From NCBI RefSeq assembly GCF_037914945.1, contig NZ_CP149787.1, forward strand, positions 1,178,001 through 1,242,000: DNA of 64,000 nt. The letters run 5' to 3'. The notes under the pieces are model-generated. The model was not told where the DNA came from, ran no database searches, and was given only the letters and a program-made list of their open reading frames with translations. The stretch's first letter is position 1; the number at the start of each line of letters is the position of its first letter. Of the stretch, positions 60,539 through 64,000 are shown piece by piece. The stretch comes from Haloterrigena sp. KLK7. Its GTDB lineage: Archaea; Halobacteriota; Halobacteria; Halobacteriales; Natrialbaceae. Position numbers and translations under genes: made by a program.

Positions 60539-60624
60539 GCCGACGGCCCGTTCCGCCCGGCGTCGCCGCCGGTGACGGGTTTCGATGCGAAAACGGTATC
60601 CCGGCGGTGAGAGACGTGTGGAGT

Positions 60625-61719
60625 ATGGACCCACGTATCCGCGAGCACGCCGAGATCATCGCCAACCACTCGGTCGACCTCGAGGCGGGGGACAACGTCG
60701 TCGTCGACGCCCACCCCGTCGCCGAGGACCTGGTCGTCGCCCTCCACGAGGTCATCGGCGATCAGGGCGCGAACCCGGTCACGGTCAGCCAGCGCACGGG
60801 CGAGCGCCAGCGGCGGGCCTTCCTCCGCGCTGCGGATGACGACTTCGACACGCCCGAGCACGAACTCGCGCTCATCCAGAATACGGACGTCTACATCGCC
60901 ATCCGCGCCAGCGACAACGTCACCCAGACCAGCGACGTCGACCCCGAGACGCAGGCGGCCTACCAGCAGGCCCACCGGCCGATCTTAGAGGAACGGCTCT
61001 CGAAGCGCTGGTGTCTCACGCAGTATCCCGCGCCGGCCAACGCCCAGCTCGCCGAGATGAGCACGGAGGGCTACGAGAACTTCGTCTGGGACGCCGTCAA
61101 CAAGGACTGGGAGGAACAGCGCGAACACCAGGAGCACATGGTCGAGATCATGGATCCCGCGGAGGAGATCCGGATCAAGAGCGGCGACACGACCGACGTC
61201 ACGATGTCCATCGCGGGTAACCCGACGCTCAACGACCACGGCGAGCACAACCTCCCCGGCGGCGAGGTCTTCACCGCGCCCCAGCCCGACAGCGTCGAGG
61301 GCGAGGTGCTGTTCGACATGCCGCTGTACCATCAGGGTCGGGAGATCACGGACGTCTACCTCGAGTTCGAGGGCGGCGAGGTCGTCGATCACTCGGCGGC
61401 GAAGAACGAAGAGGTCCTCACGGAAGTCCTCAACACCGACGACGGCGCGCGCCGACTGGGCGAACTGGGGATCGGGATGAACCGCGACATCGACCGGTTC
61501 ACCTACAACATGCTGTTCGACGAGAAGATGGGCGATACGGTCCACATGGCCGTCGGCCGGGCCTACGACGACACCGTGGGCGAGGGCAACGAGGCCAACG
61601 ATTCGGCGGTCCACGTCGACATGATCGTCGACATGAGCGAGGACTCGGTCATCGAGGTCGACGGAGAGGTCGTCCAGCGGGACGGGACGTTCCGGTTCGA
61701 AGACGGCTTCGAAGAATAG
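60625..61719 (+). CDS. M29-type aminopeptidase (long form)
   Basis: This 364-residue metallopeptidase of the aminopeptidase T family carries the metal-binding pattern Glu in LGELGIGMN, His in DTVHMAVG and HVD in AVHVDMIVD. The N-terminal domain (about 1-120) starts with DPRIREHAEIIANHSV and is complete, unlike the shorter homologue at the left edge of the window. It should cleave N-terminal residues in peptide turnover, with two metal ions at the site. The ATG is preceded by a GGAG-like sequence. It ends before a run of terminator-like hairpins. Confidence 0.92.
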   Translation: MDPRIREHAEIIANHSVDLEAGDNVVVDAHPVAEDLVVALHEVIGDQGANPVTVSQRTGERQRRAFLRAADDDFDTPEHELALIQNTDVYIAIRASDNVTQTSDVDPETQAAYQQAHRPILEERLSKRWCLTQYPAPANAQLAEMSTEGYENFVWDAVNKDWEEQREHQEHMVEIMDPAEEIRIKSGDTTDVTMSIAGNPTLNDHGEHNLPGGEVFTAPQPDSVEGEVLFDMPLYHQGREITDVYLEFEGGEVVDHSAAKNEEVLTEVLNTDDGARRLGELGIGMNRDIDRFTYNMLFDEKMGDTVHMAVGRAYDDTVGEGNEANDSAVHVDMIVDMSEDSVIEVDGEVVQRDGTFRFEDGFEE

Positions 61720-61765
61720 CTTCCGCGAGCGACTAACGGGAGCGAGCGGCCTTTTTCATCGAAGT

Positions 61766-61824
61766 CCGCAAGAGCAACGCTCTTGCGGGCCCAGCAGAAA
61801 TCTTCGATTTCTGCGGTCGTTTTT
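61766..61824 (+). terminator. Tandem hairpins with T-run after the M29 gene
   Basis: A 10-bp stem with a 3-nt loop (CCGCAAGAGC-AAC-GCTCTTGCGG, 61766-61788) is followed by a 9-bp stem with a 3-nt loop (GCAGAAATC-TTC-GATTTCTGC, 61794-61814) and then GGTCGTTTTT. An earlier T-run (CTTTTTC near 61751) also follows the stop. This is a strong end to the transcript. Confidence 0.65.
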
Positions 61825-61982
61825 GCGCGAGAGGGTGCCGAGATGTCTCTGCTCGTGGCGGTCTCGTTGGATCGGATCCGAAACGAACCCCGATTATCCT
61901 CGAGTGCGACAGTGAATCCTCGAGTATGTCAGTTCCATAATCCACAAATATTTCGCATAACGTATCGACGGATCGAACGTCT

Positions 61983-63068
61983 ATGTCCGCGCTGTTGCTC
62001 GCCGTCGGGCTGCTCGTCGCGGCCTTCGTCGGGTACAACATCGGTGGATCGACGACCGGACCGGCGTTCGGCCCCGCCGTCGGGGCCGGCGTAATCGGCA
62101 AGGTCGTCGCGGCGGCGCTCATGTCCGTCTGTTTCTCCGCTGGCGCCCTGACCGTCGGCCCGGCGGTCGTCGAGACGCTCGCGGGCGATCTCCTCCGCGA
62201 TCCGTCGGTGTTCACGCTTCGCTCGAGCGCCGCCGTCCTGCTGGTGATCGGCGGGGCGTTGTTCCTCGGCAACTACGCGGGCGTTCCCACCTCGACGTCG
62301 ATGACCGCCGTCGGCGCGGTCGCCGCGCTGGGGTTCGCGGCCGGCGAACTCGACCGCGCGGTGCTGAGCGAGATCGTCACGTGGTGGCTCGTCGCGCCGG
62401 TCGTCGGCTTCTGGGTCGCCGCCGTCGTCGGCCGGTACTGGTATCCCCGGCTGCTGGCGTGGCTCGCCCTCGAGGAGCGACAGCGGGACCGGCCGCTCGT
62501 GCGACTGGTCTCGTCGGGGATCGTTCCGCGGTTCCGCGTCGCGGGGGTCGACGGGCGACGCGAGCTGTCGGGTTCGGTCGCCGTCGTCGCCGTCGGCTGT
62601 CTGATGGCGTACGCCTCGGGGACGAGCAACATCGCCAACGCCGTCGCGCCGCTGTACGCGACCGGCGAACTGCGACTCGGCGCGCTGATCCTGCTCGGGT
62701 CGGCCGCCGTCGCCGTCGGCGCGTTCACGATCGCCCGGCGGACCCTCCAGACGCTGGGCAACGACGTCACGGCGCTGCCGCTGCCGGCGGCGATCGTCGT
62801 CGCCGTCATCAGTTCGGCCATCGTCGTCGGCCTCTCCGCGATCGGCATCCCCGCGAGTTTCGTCATCGTGGCGACGATGAGTATCGTCGGGCTGGGATGG
62901 GGGCGGGCGTCCCGACAGACGCTCTCCGGCGCCGCCCGCGGCGGATCGTCGTCGCTGTTCGATCCCGCGACCACGGCCCGCGTGATCGCGATGCAAAACG
63001 TCGTCCCGATCGTCGCGACGGTCGGGGCGTTCGTGCTCTTCGAGTTCGTTCCGGTCTTCGGCGTCTGA
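61983..63068 (+). CDS. PiT-family transporter with an atypical signature
   Basis: This 361-residue membrane protein has about ten helices in two repeated halves and belongs to the phosphate permease (PiT) family. The family signature GxND(x)AN is altered in both halves: GYNIGGS at residues 17-23, and TSNIANA near residue 216. The conserved Asp residues, considered important for cation-coupled phosphate transport, are therefore replaced. Transport of phosphate or another anion remains likely but is not proven by the sequence. It is followed at 92 bp by uspA-type gene DNA. An AT-rich promoter (CAAATATTT near 61944) precedes it. Confidence 0.82.
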   Translation: MSALLLAVGLLVAAFVGYNIGGSTTGPAFGPAVGAGVIGKVVAAALMSVCFSAGALTVGPAVVETLAGDLLRDPSVFTLRSSAAVLLVIGGALFLGNYAGVPTSTSMTAVGAVAALGFAAGELDRAVLSEIVTWWLVAPVVGFWVAAVVGRYWYPRLLAWLALEERQRDRPLVRLVSSGIVPRFRVAGVDGRRELSGSVAVVAVGCLMAYASGTSNIANAVAPLYATGELRLGALILLGSAAVAVGAFTIARRTLQTLGNDVTALPLPAAIVVAVISSAIVVGLSAIGIPASFVIVATMSIVGLGWGRASRQTLSGAARGGSSSLFDPATTARVIAMQNVVPIVATVGAFVLFEFVPVFGV

Positions 63069-63160
63069 GTACGGTTCGATCGGGGTCGGCGTCCGAGACG
63101 ACCGTTGCGCGGTCGGGACCCAGCGGTCGGGTTTATGTCACCAGAGGCGCTATCCCAACT

Positions 63161-63577
63161 ATGAACGTCCTCGTCGCATACGACGGTTCCGCGCCCGCAC
63201 AGAAGGCAGTAGAATACGCGTTCGACGAGTACGCCGACGATGAGATCGTCCTCCTGCGCGTCGTCGAGTTCGCGGACGGCTACACGGAGGCGAGCATCAG
63301 GGCCATCCAGGACCTGCTCGACGACCGCGAAGAGGCGGCCGCCGCGAAACTGCGCGAGGACCTGATGGACCTCGTCGACACGAGCGGCGTCGACTTCCGG
63401 ATGGAGGTCGCCTCCGGCGATCCCGCTCGAGAGGTCGTCACGTACGCGGAAGAGAACGATATCGACCACATCCTCGTCGGCAGCCACGGTCGGAAGGGGG
63501 TCTCGCGAATCCTGCTGGGCAGCGTCGCCGAACGGATCGTTCGCCGCGCCCCGGTTTCGGTCACGCTCGTCCGGTGA
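63161..63577 (+). CDS. Universal stress protein UspA family
   Basis: This 138-residue alpha/beta protein of the Usp family has the ATP-binding motif G-2x-G-9x-G-(S/T) as GSHGRKGVSRILLGSVAERI near residues 108-127, and the first strand NVLVAYDGSAPAQKA. It probably binds ATP and functions under stress. It begins about 30 bp after a TTTAT box (63131-63135), so it is leaderless. It is convergent with the cupredoxin gene at the right edge. Confidence 0.93.
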   Translation: MNVLVAYDGSAPAQKAVEYAFDEYADDEIVLLRVVEFADGYTEASIRAIQDLLDDREEAAAAKLREDLMDLVDTSGVDFRMEVASGDPAREVVTYAEENDIDHILVGSHGRKGVSRILLGSVAERIVRRAPVSVTLVR

Positions 63578-63595
63578 GCGCCACCTCTCGAGGGA

Positions 63596-64000
63596 CTAAA
63601 TGAGTTCGACGGGACCCTTCTGTCCCGCCGGCTGATACTCGCAGCGGTAGGTGTCCATCTCGGGGGTCGCCTCGAACGCGAGCGTCTCGCGCTCGCCCTC
63701 GACGTCGGTGCCGTCGGTCGAGTAGTCCTCGACGACCTCCCGGTTCTCGTCCCAGAACGCGAAGTTGTGGTGGATGCCGTCCTTGTTCTCCCACGTGACC
63801 TCGTACTCCCGGCCCTCGACGAGGACGAGCGTCGGGTTCTCGACGCCCTCGATGGCGGCCGGTTCGACGCCGAGCCAGCCCCCGACGTAGCCGTCGAACC
63901 GGAGCGCCTCGACGTCGCGCCACGCCGCGGGGTCGGTGTCGCCCTCGGCCGCCGTCGCCTGATCGAGTTCGGGTTCGGGCTCGTCGTCTGCGGACTCCTC
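63596..64000 (-). CDS. Cupredoxin-domain protein (3' part; continues beyond the window)
   Basis: The last 134 residues of a longer protein are visible. An acidic linker (DDEPEPELDQATAAEGDTD) is followed by a plastocyanin-like fold, with VEGREYEVTWENKD, the GIHHNFAFW block carrying the first His ligand, and MDTYRCEYQPAGQKGPVELI at the end. The Cys ligand is present in RCEY, but the second His and the Met of classical halocyanins are not seen at the expected places (QPAGQKG). Copper binding may therefore be altered. Similar domains occur alone or at the end of PQQ-type dehydrogenases, and the missing N-terminus would decide. Confidence 0.7.
   Translation of the reverse strand, partial: EESADDEPEPELDQATAAEGDTDPAAWRDVEALRFDGYVGGWLGVEPAAIEGVENPTLVLVEGREYEVTWENKDGIHHNFAFWDENREVVEDYSTDGTDVEGERETLAFEATPEMDTYRCEYQPAGQKGPVELI

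Noticed and set aside
60247-60975. A 242-codon minus-strand frame upstream of the long M29 gene
   Set aside because: It overlaps the start of the M29 gene antisense and lacks motifs or a promoter.

Overview
This window is chromosomal DNA from a halophilic archaeon (class Halobacteria). The evidence is the high G+C content, the strongly acidic predicted proteins (many Asp/Glu, few Lys), archaeal TATA-type promoters about 25-30 bp before starts with little or no leader, a TFB, an archaeal MCM helicase, ribosomal protein L10e, a LysW-type arginine pathway and Tat-dependent lipoproteins. A member of the Natrialbales would fit, but that is only an impression. There is no rRNA, CRISPR array or intact transposon. 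The region looks like stable core chromosome with a few accessory patches.

Layout. 1-6.2 kb: an M29-type aminopeptidase homologue, a tandem pair of RCK_C-type membrane proteins, a HerA-like ATPase with a coiled-coil partner and a broken small gene. 6.2-12.8 kb: phosphoesterase, cation efflux protein, XPD/Rad3-type helicase, 2'-5' RNA ligase-like protein and a membrane-anchored winged-helix protein. 12.8-23.7 kb: a complete arginine pathway, argG-argH and then argW-X-C-B-D-E-F with overlapping genes, followed by thrC. 23.8-28.9 kb: a divergent TFB and MCM carrying a 180-residue mini-intein. 28.9-35.6 kb: DUF502 protein, Tat-exported amidase, tRNA-Pro with a duplicated tail, and a large SF2 helicase. 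35.7-38.9 kb: an iron/siderophore ABC importer with two near-identical palindromic operators.

39-48.4 kb: small regulators and membrane proteins, then an Lrp-type regulator and dabB-dabA (bicarbonate uptake). A beta-carbonic anhydrase lies 1.3 kb further on, and a HxlR regulator is divergent from an NAD(P)-binding protein. 48.4-55.8 kb: an ABC-2 exporter, an M50 protease with CBS domains, L10e, a RimK-like ligase, Hsp20 and the archaeal type II GAPDH. 56-58.6 kb: two MinD/ParA-type ATPases facing each other, one fused to a RecA/KaiC-like domain. 59-64 kb: threonine aldolase, a second M29 aminopeptidase, a PiT-type transporter, UspA and the end of a cupredoxin-domain protein.

The most coherent functional units are the arginine cluster (glutamate to arginine on the LysW carrier), the DAB/carbonic anhydrase inorganic-carbon cluster, the iron importer with its operators, and the paired MinD-type ATPases. 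A recurrent oddity is a set of short genes that read as coding only if one or a few single-base indels are allowed, while all the long genes are intact.
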